NCBI GenBank assembly: GCA_038889235.1
Contig: JAWAHN010000002.1
Span: 76,356 to 140,355 of the forward strand
DNA length: 64,000 bases
Direction: 5' to 3'
Origin: Candidatus Jordarchaeales archaeon
Lineage (GTDB): Archaea > Asgardarchaeota > Jordiarchaeia > Jordiarchaeales > Freyrarchaeaceae
Part shown: piece by piece, positions 1-8,650 of the stretch
How positions within the stretch are numbered: the stretch's first letter is position 1
Layout: each line of letters opens with the position of its first letter
The notes under the pieces: model-generated
Databases searched by the model: none
What the model was told of the DNA's origin: nothing
The model's input: only the letters and a program-made list of their open reading frames with translations
Position numbers and translations under genes: made by a program

Positions 1-976
1 TTTTATCTACGTTGCTCTCATCGACCAGCGTTACGGAATCCGGCAGGCTGTTTTTTAGCGTCATCGCGAAGTCACCTACAACGACACGGTTTAGTGGTAA
101 GCCAAGCTCCCTCCTATGGCTCAGAACTAGGTTAAATATGTACGACTGGGCGGCATGGACAAACATCAAGGTAAGCCCCCTCGGAAGCTTCCTGAATGCG
201 CCCACAAAGTCGTTCGGAAATTTAACTAGATGGTTAAGCATAGCACGCTCGTATACTAAATACTTGGGGAAAACCTTCAACGCCTCCCTAAAGTCCAATG
301 TCTCCGCCAGATGCTTTCTTGCCTCCCTTGCCTCCTCACTTTCAGCCTCATAGGCGCGAGAAAGAAAGTCCAATGCAGCCTCTCTAAACTCTCCTCTAAG
401 AAGCCGTAAGCCAACCAGGTGAGTTATAGGGCGTGTCACACCGAAGCGTTGGTGCCCGTAAAAGTTCGGGATTCCCCCCTCACTCCTTATCTCCTGAATT
501 ATCCTCACTATTCTCTCTTCAGCCCTCCACTCCGGCAGGCGTATGCCACGCACATTAATTCTGAAAAAGTTCCCCCAAAGGTCACCCATCTTGACCCCAT
601 CACTAGAACGCCAAGCCCCCCTTATAATGACACCCCTAATCTTCAAGGCCATCACATCCTCGGGGTCAACTCCCCACACACTCATTCTCTGAACGACAAT
701 AGCCCTCTTGTCTTTAACCCCAGCATAGGAGAAGCGTTTCCGGCTAACCTTCAGTCTCCTTGCCATCTCTCTTATCATTTCAAACGTATCATATGTTCCA
801 TGGCGCTCTACTATGAAGACGCAGTACTTTCCCTCTCCTCCTCGCGCGCCCCAGTCGAACCCGCTACGCAGAACCTCCCCCTCAGAAGTCACCTCTTCGA
901 CGATGAAGTCTTTCAACTTATATCTAAGGCAGCCTCCAACGCCCGGCGTTTTCGTAATGAAGAAGCGCATCCCCAT
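1..976 (-). CDS. truD: tRNA pseudouridine synthase TruD, C-terminus cut by window edge
   Basis: TruD isomerises U13 in the tRNA D-arm (and other uridines in archaea) to pseudouridine. Translating the minus strand from an ATG at 976 gives an open frame of about 325 residues running off the left edge. It contains the family's catalytic loop AGVKDKRAIVVQRMSV, whose Asp is the nucleophile, and the conserved GIPNFYGHQRFG signature. The plus-strand frames over this stretch are antisense shadows. A second ATG two codons downstream (970) is also possible. The gene follows pth2 on the same strand with a gap of about 43 bases, a pairing common in archaea, so the two are probably co-transcribed. Identity is secure; only the C-terminus is missing. 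Confidence 0.93.
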   Translation of the reverse strand, partial: MGMRFFITKTPGVGGCLRYKLKDFIVEEVTSEGEVLRSGFDWGARGGEGKYCVFIVERHGTYDTFEMIREMARRLKVSRKRFSYAGVKDKRAIVVQRMSVWGVDPEDVMALKIRGVIIRGAWRSSDGVKMGDLWGNFFRINVRGIRLPEWRAEERIVRIIQEIRSEGGIPNFYGHQRFGVTRPITHLVGLRLLRGEFREAALDFLSRAYEAESEEAREARKHLAETLDFREALKVFPKYLVYERAMLNHLVKFPNDFVGAFRKLPRGLTLMFVHAAQSYIFNLVLSHRRELGLPLNRVVVGDFAMTLKNSLPDSVTLVDESNVDK

Positions 977-1019
977 CTCGGGCTCTAAGCTCAAAGTGAA
1001 CCATCTCGCGCTCTGATTG

Positions 1020-1376
1020 CTAAAGCAAAGACAGGTGTCCCGTCAACTGGTCTATAATTTCGTTTGGGGCTGGTCCTATAGCTAGAGCTGTCACTGTTCC
1101 AGGAGGAACTTCTGTCAAGCCCATGTCACAGATTTTCGCATGGGGTAGCCCCTTTTCCTCAGCCTTTCTCTCGAAGAATTCAAGCTCCTCTAGAGAGGAA
1201 ACTTTCAATGCAACCTTCTTTTGCCCTTCTTCCATCCATTTTTGCCACCACTCAGGCTTGCTTCGCCTAGCCTCCTCCGCAGCCGAGACAGCTGCATGTG
1301 CTACTTGGACCGCTGTTTTACCCTTACTCATTTTCAAGTCACTTCTAACCAGTATAACCATCTTGTACTCGAACAA
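1020..1376 (-). CDS. pth2: peptidyl-tRNA hydrolase, Pth2 type
   Basis: Pth2 releases tRNA from prematurely dropped peptidyl-tRNA in the cytosol. The 118-residue protein has the usual archaeal length and starts with the family block KMVILVRSDLKMSKGKTAVQ followed by VAHAAVSA, containing the catalytic Lys/His region. The end (GTVTALAIGPAPNEIIDQLTGHLSLL) also matches the family fold. The ATG at 1376 leaves a three-residue lead (MFEY) before the first beta strand, so the start is natural. It sits directly upstream of truD. Nothing is odd about it. Confidence 0.96.
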   Translation of the reverse strand: MFEYKMVILVRSDLKMSKGKTAVQVAHAAVSAAEEARRSKPEWWQKWMEEGQKKVALKVSSLEELEFFERKAEEKGLPHAKICDMGLTEVPPGTVTALAIGPAPNEIIDQLTGHLSLL

Positions 1377-1527
1377 GCGCCGCCACCTCTAGTGAGCAAC
1401 CATCACTTTAAACTGCGTGCTTAAAAATGCTACAGAGGCCTCGAAATTAAGTAAGTAAAAGTCCACTCTGCGACAACTTCCATGGGTTTAAAGCCCTCGT
1501 AAGCGCCACCGAAATTCGCTGTCTAAG

Positions 1528-2934
1528 CTATAGAGCAGCCAACATCACTATGTCGTTTACATTCGTCCCCGTCGGCCCCGTCACTATGAGTCCATCCCCT
1601 ATTTCTTCAAAAAAGCTTGTCGTATCATGCCTTCGCAAGTACTCTTCTGCCATAGCTCCGCGCATAACCCCCCTTTTCACAGTTCTTCCATTGACGAGCG
1701 CTCCTGCAGCATGGGAAGCCCCATCCACTCCGTCGGTGCCAAAACTGACGACGAAAACCTTTCTCAAACCCGCTATCTTCAATGCCGCGCTGAGGGCAAG
1801 CTCTTGATTTCTTCCCCCTCTCCCTGCATCGCCATGTATTGTTACTGTTGTTTCACCGCCCATCACTATTAAAGCAGATCTCCTAAGCGGCTCACCGTTT
1901 AACGCCACACTCCTAACAATCCCCCCAGCTAGGCAGCCAACTTCTCTAGCCTCTCCCTCCATATGAGTCGTCAGGATGAACGAGTTTAATCCCCTCCTAG
2001 CAGCCTCACAGGCTACGGCAGTGCAAGCCTTCCTGTTCGTCGCTACAAGAACATTCCTCACCTTCTCGAACACGGGGTCGCCGGGCTTCAGAGTTTCCTC
2101 TACCCTCCCTTCTACCCCCGAAAGGAGCCTTCTTTTAACGCGCTCTCCGCACTTTTCCCACAAGCCGTACATTTTTAGAACGTTTACAGCATCCGAGAAA
2201 GTTGTAGGGTCCGGCGCCGTTGGACCGGATGCAATATCCTCCAATCTGTCACCGACAACATCAGACACAATCAAGCTCACGACGAACGCAGGATAAGCAA
2301 TCTTAGCTAGCAACCCACCTTTAACCCTCGAAAGGTGTCTTCTAACAATGTTGATCTTACCTATGTCCGCTCCGCTTTTAAGCAGAAGTGTGGTGACTTC
2401 CTGTACATCTCGGAGCTCCAACCCCTCAGCTGGAAACGTTAACATAGCTGACCCACCGCCAGAAATAAGGCATATAACGATGTCACCTTCCCCCGCGCCC
2501 TCAACGAGCTTAACGACCTCCTCAGCTCCTCTAACGTTTTCCTCTGTTGGAATAGGGTGTGACGTTTCGAAAAGTCTGACCTTTTTCACGCTAAACATCT
2601 TCGAAGTACCCTTCTGGACGCAAACGACCCCGTCAACTATCAAGTCCCCTAAAACTAGTTCTAAGGCCTCCGCCATGGCACCGCTTGCCTTGCCCGCCCC
2701 TACAACATACACGTTGCCTACCTTATCCAGCGGGAATATTTCCCCAGCCACCGAAACAGCCTTTCCGTCGAATTTCACCTCTCTCTTAACCGCCTCCCTG
2801 GGATCTGCAGCCCTTATCGCCACGTCCACCAAGTCTAAGAGTAATCCTCTCTCTTCACGCTCATCCCCTCCCTCCTCCAAAAGCTCCTCGCGGTTTTTCA
2901 CAACAGACATGACAAACCCCCAGCTACTCTTCAC
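1528..2934 (-). CDS. glycerate 2-kinase, MOFRL family
   Basis: This family phosphorylates D-glycerate to 2-phosphoglycerate with ATP, feeding serine and sugar-acid breakdown into glycolysis. The 468-residue length fits. Recognisable pieces are VYVVGAGKASGAMAEALE near residue 75, the glycine-rich VICLISGGGSAML near residue 155, KINIVRRHLSRVKGG, and the C-terminal MOFRL segment with MGGETTV, GGRNQELALSAA and GTDGVDG. The start at 2934 overlaps the stop of the upstream threonine-synthase-like gene by 4 nt, implying translational coupling; an internal ATG (MSVVKN) nine codons in is an alternative. The coupling suggests a link between the two genes, for example serine/threonine metabolism, which is inference. 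Confidence 0.92.
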   Translation of the reverse strand: MKSSWGFVMSVVKNREELLEEGGDEREERGLLLDLVDVAIRAADPREAVKREVKFDGKAVSVAGEIFPLDKVGNVYVVGAGKASGAMAEALELVLGDLIVDGVVCVQKGTSKMFSVKKVRLFETSHPIPTEENVRGAEEVVKLVEGAGEGDIVICLISGGGSAMLTFPAEGLELRDVQEVTTLLLKSGADIGKINIVRRHLSRVKGGLLAKIAYPAFVVSLIVSDVVGDRLEDIASGPTAPDPTTFSDAVNVLKMYGLWEKCGERVKRRLLSGVEGRVEETLKPGDPVFEKVRNVLVATNRKACTAVACEAARRGLNSFILTTHMEGEAREVGCLAGGIVRSVALNGEPLRRSALIVMGGETTVTIHGDAGRGGRNQELALSAALKIAGLRKVFVVSFGTDGVDGASHAAGALVNGRTVKRGVMRGAMAEEYLRRHDTTSFFEEIGDGLIVTGPTGTNVNDIVMLAAL

Positions 2935-4331
2935 AATAAAGATGAAATTTCATCTAAAGCCTCGACCACTCTTTTCCCCTTCTGCGTTAACCTGAAGTAC
3001 TTCCTTTTCTCTTTGTAGTATACCTCAACAAGCCCCCTTTGCTGTAGATCGTCCAAGTGCTGGTACACCGCCTGTATGGAAAGACGCTTCCCGATAGCCT
3101 TCCAGATCTCGTAGCCGTACGAGTCTCCAATCTCCAGAAACCTCAGGATTTCAAGCTTCGTTTTAAACCCGCCTCTAGGCCTCACCCCCATTTTTTCGCT
3201 GTCAGCCAGAGCCTCCACAACATAGGGGTCCTTCAACCCACTCGCAGTAATTAGGCAAATCACAACCTCTGATCGGTCAATTAACCCCTCCTCTCTCGCC
3301 TTTTTGAGGCAGGCGATTGAAGCTGCACTAGCTAGCTCTGAGAATATGCCCTCGTTTTTCGCCAGAAGCTTCTCGGCTTCTAGTATTTCCTTATCTGTGA
3401 CGTTTACAACAAACCCCCCGCTCTCCTCAACTGCTCGGGCCGCCAGCCAGCCGTACACAGGGTTCAGAGATATTAGGGGGGATGCTGCGCTCGTCGGTTT
3501 CTCAATCTTCCTTAGCTTCACTTTCCCCTCCTCGTTGAAAAGTGTGGCGCACCCGTCCGGTTGAACCAAAACTAAGCGCGGGGCAGTATCCGCTATACCG
3601 AAAACCAAGCATTCTTTAATACCCTTCCAAATAGAGTACGCTGTATTCCCTGTCCCGGTAGGAACAATAATTAAGTCGACTTCTCTACATGCCTCCAAGA
3701 TTTCATATGAGATTGTTTTCTGTGCTTCAACAGATAGGGGGTTAAGTTCCGGTGTGGCTTGATAGCAGCCATCAACAACTCTTTCTGCCTCAGCTATCGC
3801 ATCGTCGATTGTCTCCCCACTCCTAATAATGCGCCCACCGTAAATGTACATTTGAGCCAATTTGCCTATGTTGACGCGCCTTGGAGTTATTATCGTGCAC
3901 TCAATCCCCGCCCTTGCACAGTAAGCTGCTGCTGAGGCGCCAAAGTTCCCGTAAGAGGCGCAAACCAGCTTTTTCGTCCCGCTGTCGAGAGCATTGGAAA
4001 CAATGAGAGACGCTGCCCTGTCTCTGTAAGACCCGGTCGGGTTAGTAGTCTCGTCTTTGAGAAAGACTTTCTCTGCGTTGACGATACTGGCAAGTCTCCT
4101 TGCAGATCTAAGTGGGGTACCTCCCTCCCCCATGCTCACAATGCTCTTCTCGCTAATCCTGGGAAAAACTTGGTAATACTTCCATATGCCCTGCATTTCA
4201 CTATAAGTTAACTTCACTTCAGAGTAATCGTAAACATAATCAAGTATCCCGCCACACACATCACACCTAGATGCTGGCGGAAATGGTTCCCTTTCTCTCC
4301 CGCACAAAGTGCACTTAAGAACGGCGTCCAA
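2931..4331 (-). CDS. threonine-synthase-like PLP-fold protein fused to a winged helix
   Basis: Residues 1-30 form a Cys4 zinc ribbon (CTLCGRE, CDVCGG), as in archaeal threonine synthases. Residues about 60-370 are the fold-type II PLP enzyme domain, with the SYGNFGASAAAY loop and the PTGTGNT phosphate-binding loop. The active-site block reads NPTGSYRDRAA: the lysine that normally forms the Schiff base with PLP (GSFKDRG in threonine synthases) is an arginine (codon AGA). Residues about 385-466 are a PadR-like winged helix (LEILRFLEIGDSYGYEIWKA, VYQHLDDLQQRGLVEVYY). A catalytically impaired PLP-binding regulator is therefore as likely as an enzyme. It overlaps the glycerate kinase start by 4 nt. 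Annotation as plain ThrC should be avoided. Confidence 0.85.
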   Translation of the reverse strand: MDAVLKCTLCGREREPFPPASRCDVCGGILDYVYDYSEVKLTYSEMQGIWKYYQVFPRISEKSIVSMGEGGTPLRSARRLASIVNAEKVFLKDETTNPTGSYRDRAASLIVSNALDSGTKKLVCASYGNFGASAAAYCARAGIECTIITPRRVNIGKLAQMYIYGGRIIRSGETIDDAIAEAERVVDGCYQATPELNPLSVEAQKTISYEILEACREVDLIIVPTGTGNTAYSIWKGIKECLVFGIADTAPRLVLVQPDGCATLFNEEGKVKLRKIEKPTSAASPLISLNPVYGWLAARAVEESGGFVVNVTDKEILEAEKLLAKNEGIFSELASAASIACLKKAREEGLIDRSEVVICLITASGLKDPYVVEALADSEKMGVRPRGGFKTKLEILRFLEIGDSYGYEIWKAIGKRLSIQAVYQHLDDLQQRGLVEVYYKEKRKYFRLTQKGKRVVEALDEISSLL

Positions 4332-4400
4332 ACCTTAGTCCCCCAAACACACAACTTTATCTAAATGTAAATCAACATAAAAGTTACTCGTACCCTGTGA

Positions 4401-4949
4401 ATGGTGGTTTTAATGAAAAGCAACTTGGAAAAACGCGCGTCCCGCTTACTCTTCCAACTGGAAGAGCAGGAAATCCAGCTCGTCGTCATAAAGCCGGTGC
4501 CAAAGTTAAACCTTGGAGAAAACGAAACTCTAGGCCCTTTCAAAGAGGGCGAGCTGGTTACGATCCCCGCTTGGCAAGCTTTCCACCTAATTAAAGCAGG
4601 TTTAGCGAAGCTGAAAAACGAGGAACCGATAAACTTGGCCGAGCTTTACAACTATTTATGGAAGGAAGAGCGACAGGCGGCGTTGCAACCCCTCCCGGAA
4701 AACTTCTTCCTTAGGATTAAATTCGCCATAGAAGCCTCCCCAGAAGAGGAAAGGAAGAAGATCGTGTTGGCCCTCAGAGACCTTCTCTGCCGGAGGATAG
4801 AAAAAGTTGTCAAAGCGGCAATTAGAGCTAGACAAAACTCGAAAGCCACCGAGAACATGCTTCCCGAAGAGAAGATGTTACATCACGAGGTTGCATCAGA
4901 TATCGAAAACTGGCTGAGCGTACTGCATAGGTTTTTAAACATAAGTTAG
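4401..4949 (+). CDS. gins23: GINS complex subunit Gins23 (B-A domain order)
   Basis: GINS joins MCM and Cdc45/GAN to form the replicative CMG helicase. The 182-residue protein has a small beta-rich B domain first (LVVIKPVPKLNLGENETLGPF to about residue 75) and then the helical A domain with PLPENFFLRIKFAIE and LRDLLCRRIEKVVKAA. This B-then-A order is that of the archaeal Gins23 type rather than Gins51. It lies 30 bases upstream of mcm on the same strand, an arrangement also known in Sulfolobales, which supports the call. ATG at 4401 is used; an internal ATG five codons later is possible. The C-terminal 30 residues are acidic/helical and not assigned. Confidence 0.88.
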   Translation: MVVLMKSNLEKRASRLLFQLEEQEIQLVVIKPVPKLNLGENETLGPFKEGELVTIPAWQAFHLIKAGLAKLKNEEPINLAELYNYLWKEERQAALQPLPENFFLRIKFAIEASPEEERKKIVLALRDLLCRRIEKVVKAAIRARQNSKATENMLPEEKMLHHEVASDIENWLSVLHRFLNIS

Positions 4950-4979
4950 CTTTTCCTTCCTTTGGAAAGGTGCTATATC

Positions 4980-7037
4980 ATGCAGATAAACCCTCAAGCT
5001 AGGTTTGAATCCTTCTTAATGGAGTACCGTTCCTTTTCAGGGTCGCCTCTATATCGGGAGAAAATAAAGCAGCTGACCGTGAGCGGGTCCAAGAGCCTCA
5101 TAGTCGATTTCAACCACCTCGTTGCATTTGATCCAGAACTAGCTCGGATGACTATAGAACACCCTGACCGCTACCTCACAGCGGCGAACAACGCCCTTAA
5201 GAGCATCCTGCAAGAAACAGACCCTGAGTACCTTGAAAAAGTCGAAAGAGTGTACGTCAGGCTCTCCAATTTCCCTGAGGAGTACAGAATCCCCTTAAGG
5301 AAGCTGAGGGCAGAGCACATAGGGAAACTCATCGTAGTCAACGGCATCCTTGTAAGGGCAACCGAAGTCAAGCCCCGCCTAGTTGAAGCCGTTTTCAGGT
5401 GTCGTAGATGTGGAGAGCTGATCTCAATATTCCAGGAAGACAGGGTGCTTGTGACGCCTGTCGAGTGCACGAACCCGAACTGCAGACGCAAGGGACCCTT
5501 CGACCTCCAAATCGAAGAATCAACATTCATAGACTGGCAGAAGGTAAGAATGCAGGAGAGACCGGAAGACCTTCCACCAGGGCAGTTGCCGAGGAGCATA
5601 GATGCGGTGATGATGGACGATATAGTCGACACAGCACGCCCCGGAGACAGAGTAACCATAATTGGAATTCTTAGACCCGTCCCCGAAAGTCTTACAGGGA
5701 AACGAGCGAAACTCGTGACATTTAACACGATACTTGAAGTCAACAATATCGAAGTTGTAGGTGCGGAAGCAGAGAAACTCGAAATAAGCGAGGAAGACGA
5801 AGAAAAGATAAAGCAGCTAGCCCAAGATCCGTACGTTGTACAGAAAATCATCCGCTCAATAGCTCCGAGCATCTACGGCTACGAGCACATTAAGGAAGCT
5901 ATAGCACTCCTCTTGTTTGGAGGGGTGCCAAAAGAAATGCCCGACAAGCACAGGATAAGAGGCGACATAAACGTATTGCTACTTGGAGATCCAGGTGTAG
6001 GGAAATCGCAGATACTTCAGTACGTAGCTAGGATTGCCCCTAGAGGTCTCTACACTTCCGGAAGGGGGGCCACTGCTGCTGGCCTAACCGCAGCCGTGAT
6101 GAAGGACCCCGATACTGGAACAATGATTCTCGAAGCTGGAGCCCTCGTCCTGGCGGACCAAGGTGTCGCATGTATCGACGAAATGGACAAAATGCGCGAA
6201 CAAGACCGGGTCGCTCTCCACGAAGCCATGGAAAGCGGCATGCTTTCCATAGCCAAAGGCGGGATAGTCGCTACGCTAAACGCTAGAACATCAATTCTAG
6301 CGGCAGCAAACCCAGCTTTGGGGCGTTACAATCCATACAGGCCTCCGTCGGAAAACTTCAGCCTGCCGCCGACAATACTCTCCAGGTTTGACCTCATTTT
6401 CGTCATGATAGACAAGCCTGCACGGGAACACGATGAAAAAATGGCTGACCACATTCTTCACCTACACCGTGAGCACTCAAGTGAAGAACCACCACCAATA
6501 CCGCCAGACCTGTTGAGAAAGTACATTGCATATGCTAGAAAGAACGTGAAACCCCGGCTTTCACAGGAAGCCGTAAAAAAACTACGCGAGTTCTACCTCG
6601 AAATGAGAAGCAAGGGAGAGCAGCCCGATGCCCCTGTCCCCATAACAGCAAGACAGCTCGAAGCGCTAGTGAGGCTTTCAGAAGCCAGAGCAAAAATGGC
6701 CTTGCGGGATGAAGTAACAGTGGAAGATGCCGAGGCAGCTATCCGCTTAATGAAAACCTCCCTGCAACAGATTGGACGAGACATAGAATCCGGCCTCTTC
6801 GACATAGACACAATATACCTCGGAAGCCCGAAAAGTCAACGTGACAAAATGCAGATGATCCTCGACATAATTAACAGTCTAGAAGCAGAACTAGGCGGCC
6901 CCGTTCCAATTGAACGAATAATAAGTGAAGCCGCGGCAGAAAACATTGACAAAAAATTCGTGGAAAAAGCCATAAACCGATTCCTCAGTGACGGACTACT
7001 CTTCGAGCCAAAGCAGGGCTACGTGAAACGCGTTTAA
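4980..7037 (+). CDS. mcm: replicative DNA helicase MCM
   Basis: MCM is the hexameric 3'-5' replicative helicase. Starting at the ATG at 4980, which is preceded by GGAAAGGTG, gives 685 residues; an upstream TTG at 4962 is less likely. The N-terminal part holds a zinc finger (CRRCGE and CTNPNC) and OB fold. The AAA+ core shows Walker A (LLGDPGVGKSQ), Walker B (ACIDEMDKM), sensor 1 (AAANPALGRY) and the arginine finger (SRFDLIF). A C-terminal winged helix follows (about 610-685). Length and motifs are all normal. It is co-directional with gins23, forming a replication operon. Confidence 0.98.
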   Translation: MQINPQARFESFLMEYRSFSGSPLYREKIKQLTVSGSKSLIVDFNHLVAFDPELARMTIEHPDRYLTAANNALKSILQETDPEYLEKVERVYVRLSNFPEEYRIPLRKLRAEHIGKLIVVNGILVRATEVKPRLVEAVFRCRRCGELISIFQEDRVLVTPVECTNPNCRRKGPFDLQIEESTFIDWQKVRMQERPEDLPPGQLPRSIDAVMMDDIVDTARPGDRVTIIGILRPVPESLTGKRAKLVTFNTILEVNNIEVVGAEAEKLEISEEDEEKIKQLAQDPYVVQKIIRSIAPSIYGYEHIKEAIALLLFGGVPKEMPDKHRIRGDINVLLLGDPGVGKSQILQYVARIAPRGLYTSGRGATAAGLTAAVMKDPDTGTMILEAGALVLADQGVACIDEMDKMREQDRVALHEAMESGMLSIAKGGIVATLNARTSILAAANPALGRYNPYRPPSENFSLPPTILSRFDLIFVMIDKPAREHDEKMADHILHLHREHSSEEPPPIPPDLLRKYIAYARKNVKPRLSQEAVKKLREFYLEMRSKGEQPDAPVPITARQLEALVRLSEARAKMALRDEVTVEDAEAAIRLMKTSLQQIGRDIESGLFDIDTIYLGSPKSQRDKMQMILDIINSLEAELGGPVPIERIISEAAAENIDKKFVEKAINRFLSDGLLFEPKQGYVKRV

Positions 7038-7161
7038 ACCCAAACACAGAGAGCCCCCCATTAACGCGTCCCCGAGGATTCCATCTCAAAAGAAAATTTA
7101 GAAACTTTAATAACATAAAGTTACACAAGTTTGTTTTGTTGTTTTCCCTTGATGAAAGGGG

Positions 7162-8346
7162 ATGTGGAAAATGAGTTCACCCGTCAGCATAAATTTTGAG
7201 CGAAGACTTGAAAAGATTAGAAGGAGGATGGAGGAGGAAGGCATTGACGTAATAGTTGGCACACGGCTCAGAACGCTGGGGTACGTTACTGGCGCCTTCA
7301 TCCCATGGAGAAGTGCGGTCATAATACCCCTCCAAGGTGAACCTGAAATTTTCACGATACTCCTAGACGTTGAAAGAGTTAGAGATGATAGCTGGATCAA
7401 AAACGTTAAACCCTGGGGGCCAGCTGAAGGAATGTACTTAGAACCACTAATCGCTGACTCGATTAAACGTTTGGGCTACGAAAAAGGCAGAATAGGTGTG
7501 GAGTACGGGCAGGAGTGGATTCTTGCATCGGGCCACATACTCGCCTCCGAGTACGACAACTTGAGGAAACTTCTTCCTGATGCCGAATTCAAAAACGCCA
7601 CGCCACTAATAGATGAGTTAACCCTTTACAAGGAACCGGAGGAAATTAAGCTCCTTAGAAGAGCGTCGGAAATAACAGACGTCGGTCAACAGGCGGTTAG
7701 AGACTCACTTGAGGTCGGAATGACTGAAACCGAAGTTGCCGGGATAGCGGAGTACGCTATGCGAAAGGCTGGCAGCGACTGGGCTTGGACGTTAACAGGA
7801 GGGCAGGAAATAGCATCAGGGTATCGAACAGCGTACGCCCTTGGAGGGTGCACCCCTGCAACAGATAAGATAATACAGCCGGGGGACAACGTGCTCGTCG
7901 ACCTTCACGCAATGTACCGCCTCTACTACGGAGACCTATCCCACAACTACATCATGGGCCGTCCATCAGAGGAACAGAGAAAACTGTCTGACGCATTTGT
8001 AGACATATCGTACACTGTAATAGATGAAATGCAGCCCGGTGTGAAAATAGGGGAGATTGCTAGGAAAGCCATTAGAGTCGCGGAAAAGCACGGCTATGCC
8101 AACAACGTCCTTTTCGGTTTTGGTCATGGAATAGGGGGCATAGGAAACGAGTCATACCCTCTAATATTAGACATGGCACCTTGGAAAGATATGGTGCTCG
8201 AACCTGGCATGGTCGAGGTAGCGGCCGTGGTTCTAAATAAGCCTGGGGTTGGAGGCATGAGGCTCGAAGCACCTGTATGGATTAAAGAAGACGGGAACGA
8301 GGTTCTTCCAAAGACACCGATAGAACCAGATATACTTGAAACGTGA
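7162..8346 (+). CDS. M24 family metallopeptidase homologue (Xaa-Pro dipeptidase-like)
   Basis: M24 enzymes cleave Xaa-Pro bonds using a dinuclear metal site. This 394-residue protein has an N-terminal creatinase-type domain and a C-terminal pita-bread domain. The paired aspartates (VLVDLHAMYRLYYGDLSHNY), the GHGIG histidine and the last glutamate (MRLEAPVW) are present. However, at the glutamate normally seen in GMVFTIEPG the sequence reads GMVEVAAVV, so that ligand position is Ala, and the VHE histidine is replaced (GIGNE). It may be a non-peptidase member of the fold or use altered metal chemistry. A TATA-like AT-rich stretch lies at 7095-7125. Single gene, no operon partners. The start could also be the ATG at 7171. 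Confidence 0.82.
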   Translation: MWKMSSPVSINFERRLEKIRRRMEEEGIDVIVGTRLRTLGYVTGAFIPWRSAVIIPLQGEPEIFTILLDVERVRDDSWIKNVKPWGPAEGMYLEPLIADSIKRLGYEKGRIGVEYGQEWILASGHILASEYDNLRKLLPDAEFKNATPLIDELTLYKEPEEIKLLRRASEITDVGQQAVRDSLEVGMTETEVAGIAEYAMRKAGSDWAWTLTGGQEIASGYRTAYALGGCTPATDKIIQPGDNVLVDLHAMYRLYYGDLSHNYIMGRPSEEQRKLSDAFVDISYTVIDEMQPGVKIGEIARKAIRVAEKHGYANNVLFGFGHGIGGIGNESYPLILDMAPWKDMVLEPGMVEVAAVVLNKPGVGGMRLEAPVWIKEDGNEVLPKTPIEPDILET

Positions 8347-8650
8347 ATAGTTACAGTTTAACCTTCTAATTTTTCATTTCTTATCGAGTGTGTTGCCTCC
8401 AAAGACTAAAACCCGTTTGCTAGAAAAACACGTTATTCATAAAAAAGTGAGGGCATTACTAGGGGCGGAGAAAAATAAAAAACCATTTTTTCTTAAATAC
8501 TTGGTGGGCTCTGATGAAGAAGCTCGGACTCTGAACTCCCTGATGAGCTCACGCAGGCCTTGAAGAGCCCCTTAAATTTTTGCATCACGCTGTTTTTCTG
8601 CCTAACTCCATGTGTGGCATACTGCTGTACACTGTTAGTGTAAAGCTAGG
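8347..8650. other. intergenic region holding a C/D box sRNA
   Basis: Non-coding between the M24 gene and the Cys-rich gene. The only structure recognised is the C/D sRNA at 8506-8570, preceded by an A-rich TATA-like stretch at 8471-8483. The flanks are AT-rich, with T-runs around 8486-8491 and 8575-8580 that could end transcripts. Confidence 0.7.
8506..8570 (+). ncRNA. C/D box small RNA (2'-O-methylation guide)
   Basis: A textbook archaeal C/D sRNA layout in 65 bases: terminal stem GGGCTC/GAGCCC (8506-8511 with 8565-8570), C box TGATGA at 8512-8517, D' box CTGA at 8531-8534, C' box TGATGA at 8541-8546, and a slightly degenerate D box at about 8560-8563 (TTGA). The two guides of 12-14 nt lie just upstream of D' (ending GCTCGGACT) and D (ending ACGCAGGCC). 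Such RNAs assemble with L7Ae, Nop5 and fibrillarin. By the N+5 rule each guide would direct one methylation, but I could not identify the rRNA or tRNA targets by eye. Confidence 0.85.

Noticed and set aside
12-988. Plus-strand open frames of 113 and 189 residues at the left edge
   Set aside because: They are antisense to a continuous minus-strand frame with clear TruD motifs; their compositions (Ser/Pro/Thr-rich) are typical shadows.
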